From positions 1,178,001 through 1,242,000 of the forward strand of contig OY729432.1 in NCBI GenBank assembly GCA_963422385.1: a DNA stretch of 64,000 bases. The letters run 5' to 3'. Below are positions 50,591-58,998 of this stretch, piece by piece (the stretch's first letter is position 1; each line of letters starts with the position of its first letter). The position numbers and the translations under genes were made by a program. This DNA is from JAJDTQ01 sp963422385. Lineage in GTDB: Bacteria > Desulfobacterota > Binatia > UBA9968 > JAJDTQ01. Below the pieces are notes generated by a model. The model worked only from the letters and a program-made list of their open reading frames with translations. It made no database searches and was not told the origin of the DNA.

Positions 50591-52177
50591 CTACGCTGGC
50601 GTGGAAGCGCGTTCCCCGCCTCTTCCGGCGTCTCCGGTACGCTGCAACACCGCGTCCAGCAGGCTCCGCACGGGAGCCGCCACCCCCGCGGCCGGCGCCT
50701 CGCCGGACAGGAGACGTATCGCATCCAGCGGCAGGCCGGGGGCGCTGGCCTCGTGTTCGAGCAGCAACGTCGCCGCGGCTTCGGCGTCCTCCGGCTCCGG
50801 CGTTCCCGTGGAGGCGGCCAGGCATCCGGCGGCGAGCCGGGCCGCCTCCACGGCCGGCCCGCGGGCTTCTTCCGCGAAACCGCCGCCCTCGAGCAACACC
50901 GCCGCCTTGAGCTTGTGCTCGGCGCGTTCGGCCAGCGCCCTAGCGCGGAGCATCCGGGCGACGCGCCCGGGATCATCCAGCAGGTCGGGCAGCAGTCGTT
51001 CAAGCTCCTCCAGCTTGGGGCAGTCACGCCGTTTACCGTCGAGGATGTAGGGAGTATCGCACACCATGCACATGCAGCCGAGATTTCCCTGGAGCGACTT
51101 GAACTCCTCCGGGGTGAGGGGCCGCCGCGCGGCGATGGCCGCGAGCCGCCGCGCGAGGTACTCATAGCCTTCGTAGTCATCAAGCTGGGCCTCGGTCATG
51201 GGAACGAAGAAGGTCTTCGTCGTCCGCCCCGTGAGCTGGCTCTCGACGTCTTCCTTCCGCCGGCGGAGCATCACCGAGGACACCCGCTCCGCCAGCACGT
51301 CCAGATTCCGGTAACCCGCGGGACGGCCCTTTTCGTCGAGCTCGTAGAACTCCCGGTTGAAGCGGAACAGCGGACCGAGGAGATCGGGATTCAGGAACTG
51401 CACGATGGAATAGATCTCGTCAATGCGGTTCTCGAGCGGGGTGCCGGTGAGGACGAAGGCGTAGCGGCTGTCGAGCTTCTTGACCTCGTTCGCGGTCTTG
51501 GTCTGCCAGTTCTTGATGCGTTGGGCTTCGTCGAGAATCACGACGTCGGGTCGAAACGTTTCGAGGATGTCATTGCGGTCCACCACGATCTGCTCGTAGT
51601 TGCAGAGCGTGAAGAAGGTGCGCCTCCCGTAGGCCGCGCGCCGCGCCGCGGGTCCCCCGAACACTACCGTGGCGGGGAAATCGGAGAAGGCCGCGATCTG
51701 CTCCTCCCATTCGGCCTTGAGGGAAGCCGGCGACACCACGAGCACCCGCTCGATCCCACGCAACTCGCGCAGCAGCGCGCAGGCCGCGATGGCCTGCACT
51801 GTCTTGCCGAGGCCCATGTCGTCTGCCAGCAGCGCGCGCTCTTCGAACGCAAGATGGAGAACGCCCTCTACCTGGTACGGCAAGAGCGGACGCTTGAGAA
51901 AGTTGAGCGAGTCGTGGCACTCGCAGGAGTTGATCCGCTCCCGAAGTGAGCGGATCTCGACGACATAGCGGCCGCCGCTCGATGAAGCGACCTGAAAGTC
52001 GCCGAAGGGGCCGTGCTCCGGGTCGAGTGCGCGAACCTCATCGATCTCGGTCCGGCCGCGCCATTCTCGCCGACGGATCTCATCCTCGTCCGTCGAGATC
52101 CAGCCCCGAAACGTCGGCGGCCGCTCGTTCACCTTCCGCCGACGACCATGTACAATTTCCCCTTGTGGCCTGCTCAT
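50591..52177 (-). CDS. SNF2-family helicase lacking its C-terminal helicase lobe
   Basis: This 528-aa protein keeps lobe 1: PYQVEGVLHLAFEERALLADD with MGLGKTVQA (motif I), VVSPASLKAEW, VVILDEAQRIKN (motif II, DEAQ) and VLTGTPLENRIDEIYSIVQF (motif III). A zinc-knuckle-like CMCMVCDTPY and CPKLEELERLLPDLLDD follow, the point where lobe 2 (motifs IV-VI) normally begins. Instead it jumps to a C-terminal helical tail (AEHKLKAAVLLEGGGFAEEA). Family proteins are about 1000 aa. An internal deletion near 50970 is likely; without lobe 2 it should not translocate on DNA. Confidence 0.78.
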   Translation of the reverse strand: MSRPQGEIVHGRRRKVNERPPTFRGWISTDEDEIRRREWRGRTEIDEVRALDPEHGPFGDFQVASSSGGRYVVEIRSLRERINSCECHDSLNFLKRPLLPYQVEGVLHLAFEERALLADDMGLGKTVQAIAACALLRELRGIERVLVVSPASLKAEWEEQIAAFSDFPATVVFGGPAARRAAYGRRTFFTLCNYEQIVVDRNDILETFRPDVVILDEAQRIKNWQTKTANEVKKLDSRYAFVLTGTPLENRIDEIYSIVQFLNPDLLGPLFRFNREFYELDEKGRPAGYRNLDVLAERVSSVMLRRRKEDVESQLTGRTTKTFFVPMTEAQLDDYEGYEYLARRLAAIAARRPLTPEEFKSLQGNLGCMCMVCDTPYILDGKRRDCPKLEELERLLPDLLDDPGRVARMLRARALAERAEHKLKAAVLLEGGGFAEEARGPAVEAARLAAGCLAASTGTPEPEDAEAAATLLLEHEASAPGLPLDAIRLLSGEAPAAGVAAPVRSLLDAVLQRTGDAGRGGERASTPA

Positions 52178-52234
52178 CGGGCCCTTCTTACCGGTTCGTG
52201 TGAAATCCCGCCATTTCCCCTCCAGACCGGCGGG

Positions 52235-52582
52235 TTACCACAACGACAACGCGGCCTTCAGGCCGGCGTCTACCGCGCCCATGACCGCCGACGGCAGCAT
52301 ACCAATACGGCGCGACAACTTCGCCCGATCGAGCGTCGTGACCTGGTGACATAACGCGGTGCCATCTTTGCTCAACCCCGCGACGCCTTCAGGCAAGGCA
52401 ACGGCTGTCGGCCCGCGCTGCTGTTGGGAAAGAGAGGTTGACAGCGGGACGATGATGACGGAACGCCAGCCGGATGTGTGGTTGAATCCGTCGTGAGAAA
52501 CGACGATGACCGGCCGCCGGCCCTTCTGCTCCGAGCCGGACCGCGGCGTCAGCGCTGCCCAGTAAACCTCCCCGCGTTTCAC
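52235..52582 (-). CDS. mazF: MazF/PemK-family mRNA interferase toxin
   Basis: This 115-aa protein has the MazF N-terminus KRGEVYWAALTP, then KGRRPVIVVSHDGFN, SVIIVPLST and KDGTALCHQVTTLDRAKL. MazF toxins cleave mRNA at short motifs. GTG 52582 overlaps the antitoxin TGA (GTGA). The Arg/Thr active-site regions (RRPVIVVS; HQVTTLD) are intact. Confidence 0.9.
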   Translation of the reverse strand: MKRGEVYWAALTPRSGSEQKGRRPVIVVSHDGFNHTSGWRSVIIVPLSTSLSQQQRGPTAVALPEGVAGLSKDGTALCHQVTTLDRAKLSRRIGMLPSAVMGAVDAGLKAALSLW

Positions 52583-52860
52583 GTGTCGCCCCGATCACCA
52601 TCGAGAAGACGATCCACCGACGCGCTTTCCATATCCGGATCCAGATCGGCCCGTGTACCGGCAACCGCCTGCGCATAGTTGGCGATGGCATCGTGCAGAG
52701 CCTCTTTTTCCCGTTCGGCCAACCATGCCTCGACAGCTTCGCGGACCAAGGCCGTCGTGGGCTGCCCGGAGCGTTTCGCCTCCGCCTTGAGACGGGTATG
52801 GACGTTTGTTGGAAGAGGAACGTGTATATTGTGACGAGGCGTAAGCATGGTCTGAATCAT
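52579..52860 (-). CDS. Ribbon-helix-helix antitoxin of the MazF-like toxin
   Basis: This 93-aa protein has an RHH fold: NIHVPLPTNVHTRLKAEAKR, then GQPTTALVREAVEAWLAERE. An acidic C-terminal tail (DLDPDMESASVDRLLDGDRG) would wrap the toxin. The start could be ATG 52860 or 52848. It is translationally coupled to the toxin. Pairing of an RHH (rather than AbrB-type) antitoxin with MazF is a known variation. Confidence 0.85.
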   Translation of the reverse strand: MIQTMLTPRHNIHVPLPTNVHTRLKAEAKRSGQPTTALVREAVEAWLAEREKEALHDAIANYAQAVAGTRADLDPDMESASVDRLLDGDRGDT

Positions 52861-53017
52861 CTCATTAATTCATGGCTGGTACAATGACAGGCATGATGTC
52901 CGGCTCATTCCTTCAGAAGCGGGCATTCCGACTACTCTTCCGTTGCCAGATCGACAAGGTTGCCAACACCGGCCAACAGCGCTAATAGCATACTGATTCG
53001 ACCAGGAGGATTAGGCC

Positions 53018-54184
53018 GTGATCATCGACTGCGACACCCACATCATGCCCAGCGATGCCTTCGCCGACCTGCCCGAGGAGTTCCGCGACAAGGCGCCCAT
53101 CCCGCGTTACAGCGAGGAAGGTCTGCTGGTGGACATCGACTTTCCCGGCGGACCGCCCGAGGTGCACGGCACCACGCCGCTGGGCGCGCCGGGGTCCGGG
53201 GCCGGCATGAAGGGACTGGTGGACCTGCAGGTGCGGCTCGACGAGATGCCGGTGCTGGGGGTGGACCGGCAGTTCGTGCTGCCGCAGTTCTCCGGCTGGT
53301 GGACCTACATGATCGAGCCGTCGCTGGCGTCCGCCATCGCACGCTCCTACAACCTGTCCAACCTGCGCCTGATGGAACGCTACGGCGACCGGATCATCGG
53401 CGTCGCCATCGTGCAGCTCCAGGACGTTCCCGCGGCCATCCGCGAGATGGAGTGGGCACAGAAGGAGGGATTCTGCGCGGTGGTGCTGGACAAGGTCTTC
53501 CCGGTTCAGGACCATCCCTACGGCGAGAGCCTGGGAAGCCACAAGGAACTCTGGCCCTTCTTCGCCCGGGCGGAGGAGATGGAGATGCCCATTTACCTCC
53601 ACAACATCCAGCACGGCCATCGCATCAGCAACCTGCCCAACTTCCAGAAGGACGGCCTCTACTTCTTCGCGCCCCAGGAGGGGCAGGTGAGCCTCGTGTC
53701 ACTCATCACGAGCGGGCTGCTGGACGACTTTCCCGGTCTGCGGATCATCTTCACCGAGGCCGGGACGGGTTTCATCAAGCCGCTGGCTGACCGCCTGGAC
53801 GCGGCCTTCAACGGGCCTCCGGTGGACTACGACGGGGACGCCGATTCCGACGTCATACGGGGGGTCAAGGCCAAGCTGCGGCGCCACCGTGCGTTCTACG
53901 GACCCGACGTGTTTCTGGAGAAGAACAGGAAGCCGGCCAGCCACTACTTCCGCAACAACTTCTACTTCACCATCGAGACCGAGGAAGCCGCGCTGCCCGA
54001 AGCCATCGAGTTCCTGGGACCCGAGCGCTTCCTGTTCGCCACCGACTACCCCCACGACGACCCCGGCGGCAGCATGAAGTTCCGCGACGTGCAGCTCTTG
54101 GCCATCAACCAGAACATTTCGGACGAGACCAAGGATCTCATCCGCCACGGCAACGCCGAGCGGCTGTTCAAGCTGGACGGGTGA
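53018..54184 (+). CDS. Amidohydrolase-2 family protein (G)
   Basis: This 388-aa protein starts at GTG 53018 with AGGAGGAT upstream. It has MIIDCDTHIMPSDAF (N-terminal metal motif), a barrel His in IYLHNIQHGH, IIFTEAGTGFIKPLADRL and ATDYPHDDPGG. It has no same-strand neighbour and is flanked by the MazEF-like pair and the DUF2335 operon. Confidence 0.85.
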   Translation: MIIDCDTHIMPSDAFADLPEEFRDKAPIPRYSEEGLLVDIDFPGGPPEVHGTTPLGAPGSGAGMKGLVDLQVRLDEMPVLGVDRQFVLPQFSGWWTYMIEPSLASAIARSYNLSNLRLMERYGDRIIGVAIVQLQDVPAAIREMEWAQKEGFCAVVLDKVFPVQDHPYGESLGSHKELWPFFARAEEMEMPIYLHNIQHGHRISNLPNFQKDGLYFFAPQEGQVSLVSLITSGLLDDFPGLRIIFTEAGTGFIKPLADRLDAAFNGPPVDYDGDADSDVIRGVKAKLRRHRAFYGPDVFLEKNRKPASHYFRNNFYFTIETEEAALPEAIEFLGPERFLFATDYPHDDPGGSMKFRDVQLLAINQNISDETKDLIRHGNAERLFKLDG

Positions 54185-54263
54185 AGCTACAACCGACCGC
54201 GAGGGCTGAAACTCGGTTCTCCAAAAGGGCTTGTTGCGCGGACAGTGTCCAAGCCCATAGGGG

Positions 54264-54293
54264 TTGACTCGTATATGAAGCGGCACATAAAAT
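54264..54293 (+). promoter_or_regulatory. Promoter of the small-protein/DUF2335 operon
   Basis: TTGACT (54264-54269) and TAAAAT (54288-54293) are 18 bp apart and 75 bp before the ATG at 54369. Both boxes differ from consensus at one position. The local sequence is AT-richer than the surroundings. Confidence 0.5.
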
Positions 54294-54368
54294 GCTCCCC
54301 CGATTAGGGTACCTGACCTTTCCTCATCTGGGCTCGGGTGTTAACCTAGACGTACATGGAGGTGACAA

Positions 54369-54695
54369 ATGGTTGAGAAGAGGACGTCACGACTGGGCAC
54401 GGTGTACGTTTCGGGGAACGCTATGGACACCACCTTTCTTTTTGCGAGTCCATCCCTTTTTTCCGGAATGGCGAGGATGCTTGATATCTACGGCCAATTC
54501 GACAGCTACAATGTCAGCGAAACTGAGGAAACGGCAGATGCCAAAGCTCTGTATTCTGACTTCAGGATGATCGGCCAAGACCTGAAGCAGGCAATAGAAT
54601 CCTTGTCCACCGATAAGGATGCACAGGTAGACCATCGTCAACTCACCTTCGCCTTTTTGGACCTGGCGAACCCCGTAAGTGATGCAGGGCAATAA
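54369..54695 (+). CDS. Unknown small protein encoded before DUF2335
   Basis: This 108-aa protein matches no family I recognise. GGAGGTGAC lies 4 nt before the ATG, an excellent start. It has SGNAMDTTFLFASPSLFSGM and RMLDIYGQFDSYNVSE, and a C-terminal DLKQAIESLSTD helix. The stop lies 14 bp past the DUF2335 start, so the two are overlapping and probably coupled. Base composition is lower in GC than the neighbours, suggesting acquired DNA. Confidence 0.65.
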   Translation: MVEKRTSRLGTVYVSGNAMDTTFLFASPSLFSGMARMLDIYGQFDSYNVSETEETADAKALYSDFRMIGQDLKQAIESLSTDKDAQVDHRQLTFAFLDLANPVSDAGQ

Positions 54696-55137
54696 AGAGG
54701 GCTCGCCTCCCGAGATCAAGCCCAAGCCTCCTGAGACTGCTACTTTCACGATAAGAACCTCGTAGCAGACCACGGTCGAGTTCCGGGGACCATTACCTCC
54801 GCCCGAGATCTTACAAGCATACAACAAGGCGCTGCCAAACGGTGCGGAGCGTATTGTGGCTATGGCCGAAAGGCAATCCGCGCATCGACAGGACCTTGAG
54901 AAGACTGTGGTCAAGGGACATGCTGCAGTTCAGAAGATGGGTGTCTTTGCATCCCTTTTTATCACCCTAGCGGCTGTGAGCTTGGGCTCTGTGCTGATCT
55001 ATAACGACAAAGACGCGTCCGGATTGGCTGTAATCATCGCTAGTCTCGCAAGCCTTGTCGGCGTGTTCGTTTACGGCAGGCGTTCCCAGGAACGGGAAAG
55101 GGCCCGGAAGGCGAAACTGTTTGACGATGAATGCTAG
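54682..55137 (+). pseudogene. DUF2335 membrane protein with an in-frame amber codon
   Basis: From ATG 54682 the frame reads MQGNKEGSPPEIKPKPPETA, then FTIRTS, then TAG at 54763-54765. It continues in the same frame as QTTVEFRGPLPPPEILQAYN, ERIVAMAERQSAHRQDLEK and a two-helix membrane hairpin (MGVFASLFITLAAVSLGSVL; LAVIIASLASLVGVFVYGRR). GPLPPPEIL...AYN...ERI...MAE is the DUF2335 signature, so the stop lies just inside the conserved protein. Reinitiation at an internal ATG (54856) would lose the signature. It is either a nonsense mutant, a suppressed stop or a sequence error. Confidence 0.7.
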
Positions 55138-55215
55138 ACTTGCTAGCGGGTGTTGAAACTAGCAAATGAACAAGGGTTCCGAACCGCAACCGCTCGTACC
55201 CCTTCTTTGTTTCCC

Positions 55216-56892
55216 TCAACTCTTGTCGTCAGCAAGCCCGTATGCTTCCCGGGCATGTTGTCGCGACACGTACCCGTCTTCGATATCCTGCCGCACGAGC
55301 TCGGCGGGACGTTCTCCGGGATTGCCGTAACCGCCGCCTCCGCTACGGAAAATGGCAAGCCTGGCGCCGGCCCGCAGCGACCGGGTTTCCAGGATATCGA
55401 CTTCGGACGGCTCTTCGCCCGGGTTCTGGATCGTGGTCCTGGAGGTGGGCGGGCCTCCGCCGCCGTTCAGGCCCCATGAGGCCTGTCGATGGTTTGCCGA
55501 GCGTACCGTGAGCATGCAATCGGTCAGGAATTCGTACTCGCGGACAAACCCGGTGCCGCCGCGCCAGCGCCCGGCACCGGCCGAGTCCGGCCAGATCTCG
55601 TAACGGCGAACGGCAACGGGATATTCCGTCTCGAGGATCTCTACCGGCGTGCCGGGGGCGAAATGATTGACCGGCATCACGATGGACGCACCGTCATGGT
55701 CACGGGTGCCGCCCAGCGAAGTGATCAGGATCTCGTACTGAACGGTCGGCCGGCCCGAGCGGCCTTCCTTGTAGCCGACGGCAATGGCGCCGGTGCCGAG
55801 GCCGGAGGGCGCCACCGCCCGGTGGGGGTTGAAGCGTCCGATGGCGGCGAGAACGCAGTTGTAGACCAGGTGAGACGTCGGAAAGTAATGGTTGACGGTT
55901 GCCGGGAATTGCGGGCTCAGCACGAGTCCCGGCGGCATCTTGAACTCGATGGCCTCGAATGCGCCCGCGTTCATCGGGATGCTCGGATCCGATGCCGCCA
56001 GAACCGCTTGCATCGAGACCGCCCGAGCCGTAACCCGCGTCGTGTTCACGGGTCCGGGGGCCTGGGGGTCGCTGCCGGAGAAATCGAGCGTCAACCGCTC
56101 TCCGGCCTTGACGGCCCGAACATGGACCCGCACCGGCCTTGACCGGTCCGCGCCGTCGTGATCAAGGAACCCTTCCGCCTCGAACTCTCCGTCCGGCCAT
56201 GAGGCGATCTCGCTCCGGACCCGAGCCGTCGTGCGCGTCAGCAGTTCCTCGATGGCGCCCAACAGGGTGTCCGCGCCGTATTCGCGCAGCAGTGCCTGGA
56301 ACCGGGTGGCCCCAAGTCTTGTGGCCCCCACCTGTCCGCGCAGGTCGCCGAGCACCACGTCCGGAATGCGGCTGTTGTTGCGGAGAATCGCCTCCACCTC
56401 GGGATGGACTCCCTCGGCCGTGGCGAACAGCACCGGCGGCAGCAGGATTCCGTCGTGGAAGATTTCGCGCGCAGCGGCGCCGCTCGATCCCGGCACCAGA
56501 CCACCGACGTCGGCCTTGTGGGCCACGCTGACGCCGAAAGCGACCACCTTGCCGTCATGAAAAGCCGGCGTTGCCACGACCATGTCGGGCACATGGCTGT
56601 TTCCCGCCTTGTAGGGATCGTTGGAAACGAACGAATCTCCTTCACTCATGTCCGCTGCCGGATAGCGTTCCAGAACGCCGGCCACCGCCTGCGAATACAG
56701 CAGGGAATGATATTGCAGGCCTCCGCCGACCATGATCACGCGTCCGTCGCGGTCGGTCAGCCCGGCGGTGCCGTCCTGCGACTCGCGCAGGATCGGCGAG
56801 TAGCCGCTGTGGAACAGCGCGTGCGCCATCGATGCGGTGATCTCCCGCAGCCGGCTCAGCACGACCTCGGTGGTGATGGGATCAAGACTCAT
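55216..56892 (-). CDS. hyuB: Hydantoinase B / N-methylhydantoinase (ATP-hydrolysing) beta subunit
   Basis: This 558-aa HyuB-family protein has MSLDPITTEVVLSRLREITA, SHVPDMVVATPAF, ALFHSGYSPILRESQDGTAG (the family's first metal region) and SVAHKADVGGLVPGS. Together with HyuA it hydrolyses a cyclic amide at the cost of ATP. ATG 56892 overlaps the hyuA TGA (ATGA). The length is normal. Confidence 0.9.
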   Translation of the reverse strand: MSLDPITTEVVLSRLREITASMAHALFHSGYSPILRESQDGTAGLTDRDGRVIMVGGGLQYHSLLYSQAVAGVLERYPAADMSEGDSFVSNDPYKAGNSHVPDMVVATPAFHDGKVVAFGVSVAHKADVGGLVPGSSGAAAREIFHDGILLPPVLFATAEGVHPEVEAILRNNSRIPDVVLGDLRGQVGATRLGATRFQALLREYGADTLLGAIEELLTRTTARVRSEIASWPDGEFEAEGFLDHDGADRSRPVRVHVRAVKAGERLTLDFSGSDPQAPGPVNTTRVTARAVSMQAVLAASDPSIPMNAGAFEAIEFKMPPGLVLSPQFPATVNHYFPTSHLVYNCVLAAIGRFNPHRAVAPSGLGTGAIAVGYKEGRSGRPTVQYEILITSLGGTRDHDGASIVMPVNHFAPGTPVEILETEYPVAVRRYEIWPDSAGAGRWRGGTGFVREYEFLTDCMLTVRSANHRQASWGLNGGGGPPTSRTTIQNPGEEPSEVDILETRSLRAGARLAIFRSGGGGYGNPGERPAELVRQDIEDGYVSRQHAREAYGLADDKS

Positions 56893-58958
56893 GACGCCCT
56901 CTCGACGACGAGGTTGCCGAACCGGTCGACGGTGGCATGCTGCGATTCGGGCAGTACCGTCGTCGCATCGAGTTGTTCGATTACGGCAGGCCCGTCGATC
57001 CGATGGCCGCCCAGCAACCGGCCGCGGTCAAGCACAACGGCATCCAGAAACTCTCCGCGCTTCAGGTCGAAAAGCGGTCTCCGGCCGATGATGGCATTTT
57101 CAACGTTGCGGTCCCCCGCTTTCACGGGTGGCGGCGTGAGCCGCGGCACCGCGATCTCGGCAAGGAGCCGGAACGTCACGATTTCGGCGTCTTCGTCTTT
57201 GGCGCTCACGCCGTACGCCGCACCGTGGCGTTCGTCGAAGCGCGCCTTGAGCTCGGCCTTGTCCGAGTCCACGATCCCCCGGTCCGGACAGTCGACGGAC
57301 AGCTCGTACCCCTGATGCAGATAGCGCATGTCCACCTGTCGCCGGAAGACCACCTCCGAGAGATCGAAATGCTCTTCCCTGATGTCGTCCACGGCCCGGA
57401 GGCGCAACTCCTCGAACCGCCGGTTCATGCGTTGGACATCGTAACCGCTCACCAGGCCGAGGTCCGATTGCAGATAGAGATGTCGGACCCTGGTCTGGAG
57501 CAGCCCCATTGCGCTGTTGAGGCCGGGATTCGGCGGCACCAGAACCGCGGGTATCCGGAGTTCCTCGGCCAGCAGGCCGGCGTGAAGCGGTCCTGCACCG
57601 CCGAAAGCGACCAGAACGAGGTCGCGCGGATCAACGCCGCGATACTGCAGCGCAAGCCTGAGCTCCACCGCCATGTTGTTGTTGACAATCTTGAGAATCC
57701 CGGCCGCTGTCTGCACAACGTCGAGGCCAAGCGGTTCTGCCAGGCCCGTGCGAACGGCCGACTCCGCCCTGGATCGGTCCAGCCGCAGCCGTCCGCCGAG
57801 GGCGCTGCTGTCCCCGAGGGCTCCCAGCAGGAGGTTGGCGTCGGTCACCGTCGGCAGCTCGCCGCCCCTGCCGTAACAGGCCGGCCCCGGGTCCGCGCCC
57901 GAACTCCGCGGCCCGACCTTCATCAGGCCGTCCTTTCCGATCCAGGCGATGGTACCGCCTCCCGCGCCAAGAGTGTGGACGGCCAGCATCGGCGTCGCGA
58001 GATCCTGCCCCGCAATCCGGCCCGCGGTGGTCTCCTCGGACCGCCCGTCACGAATCACGCTGATATCGGTGGACGTGCCGCCCATGTCGAAGGTGATGAG
58101 GTTCCTGCGTCCCGGAAGCGCGGCCAACTCGATGCCGGACACGACCCCGGCCGCCGGGCCCGAGAGCAGCGTCTGGTTGGGATAGCGGGCTCCGACGTTC
58201 ATGCGCATCAGGCCGCCGTTGGACTGCATGAGGAAGATCTGCGGCGTCTCGATTCCAGCGGCGCGCAGCTTGTCCACGAGCCGCAGCAGGTAGGTTTCCA
58301 TGGACCTGCCCACGAAGGCATCGATGACGGTGGTCGAAAGGCGCGGATATTCGCGGATGGTGGGCAGAATGCGCGACGACACCGACACGCGCCACTCCGG
58401 CGCCATCTCGGCGATGAGTGCCGCGGTTCTCTCCTCATGCTCGGGGTTTCGGAAACTGAAGAGAAAGTTGATGGCGACCGCCTCGACTTCCTTCTCCTTC
58501 AGCCGTGCAATCGCTCGTCTGGCGTCGTCCTCGTCAAGCGGTGTCTGCACGTTGCCGAGATAGTCGAGGCGCTCGGTGATCTCTTCGGTCAGCGATTGCG
58601 GCGCCAATAGCGGCGGTTTGACGTAGTAGGGATCCGCCAGGTCCTCCGGCGCCGGCTGTGACCAGCCGCGCCCTTCATAGACCGCCCGGAAGCCGCGGGT
58701 GATCAGCAGACCCGTGCGCGCACCCCTGTTTTCCAGAATGGCGTTGGTGGCCACCGTGGTGCCGTGAACCAGAAACTCGATCCCGCCCGGGTCGACCCCG
58801 GACCGGAACAGTTCATCGAGGGCGTTCATCACCGCGGCCGACGGATCATCCGGCATCGAGGGGACCTTGGCAATCCGTCGTTCGCCGGTGTCGGGATCGA
58901 ATGCGATCAGATCGGTAAACGAGCCTCCGGTATCGATGCCGACCATCCACGATGTCAT
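56889..58958 (-). CDS. hyuA: Hydantoinase A / N-methylhydantoinase (ATP-hydrolysing) alpha subunit
   Basis: This 689-aa ASKHA-fold protein has the ATP-binding phosphate-1 motif VGIDTGGSFTDLIAFD at the N-terminus. VHGTTVATNAILE, LITFDMGGTSTDISVI (phosphate 2) and VAFGGAGPLHAG complete the pocket. It is the ATPase subunit partnering HyuB; related acetone carboxylase and 5-oxoprolinase enzymes share the fold. ATG 58958 follows GGAGATC. The two genes are translationally coupled. Confidence 0.92.
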   Translation of the reverse strand: MTSWMVGIDTGGSFTDLIAFDPDTGERRIAKVPSMPDDPSAAVMNALDELFRSGVDPGGIEFLVHGTTVATNAILENRGARTGLLITRGFRAVYEGRGWSQPAPEDLADPYYVKPPLLAPQSLTEEITERLDYLGNVQTPLDEDDARRAIARLKEKEVEAVAINFLFSFRNPEHEERTAALIAEMAPEWRVSVSSRILPTIREYPRLSTTVIDAFVGRSMETYLLRLVDKLRAAGIETPQIFLMQSNGGLMRMNVGARYPNQTLLSGPAAGVVSGIELAALPGRRNLITFDMGGTSTDISVIRDGRSEETTAGRIAGQDLATPMLAVHTLGAGGGTIAWIGKDGLMKVGPRSSGADPGPACYGRGGELPTVTDANLLLGALGDSSALGGRLRLDRSRAESAVRTGLAEPLGLDVVQTAAGILKIVNNNMAVELRLALQYRGVDPRDLVLVAFGGAGPLHAGLLAEELRIPAVLVPPNPGLNSAMGLLQTRVRHLYLQSDLGLVSGYDVQRMNRRFEELRLRAVDDIREEHFDLSEVVFRRQVDMRYLHQGYELSVDCPDRGIVDSDKAELKARFDERHGAAYGVSAKDEDAEIVTFRLLAEIAVPRLTPPPVKAGDRNVENAIIGRRPLFDLKRGEFLDAVVLDRGRLLGGHRIDGPAVIEQLDATTVLPESQHATVDRFGNLVVERAS

Positions 58959-58998
58959 GGCGATCTCCGAAACGATTGGCCCACGCTGGCCCGGGGCT

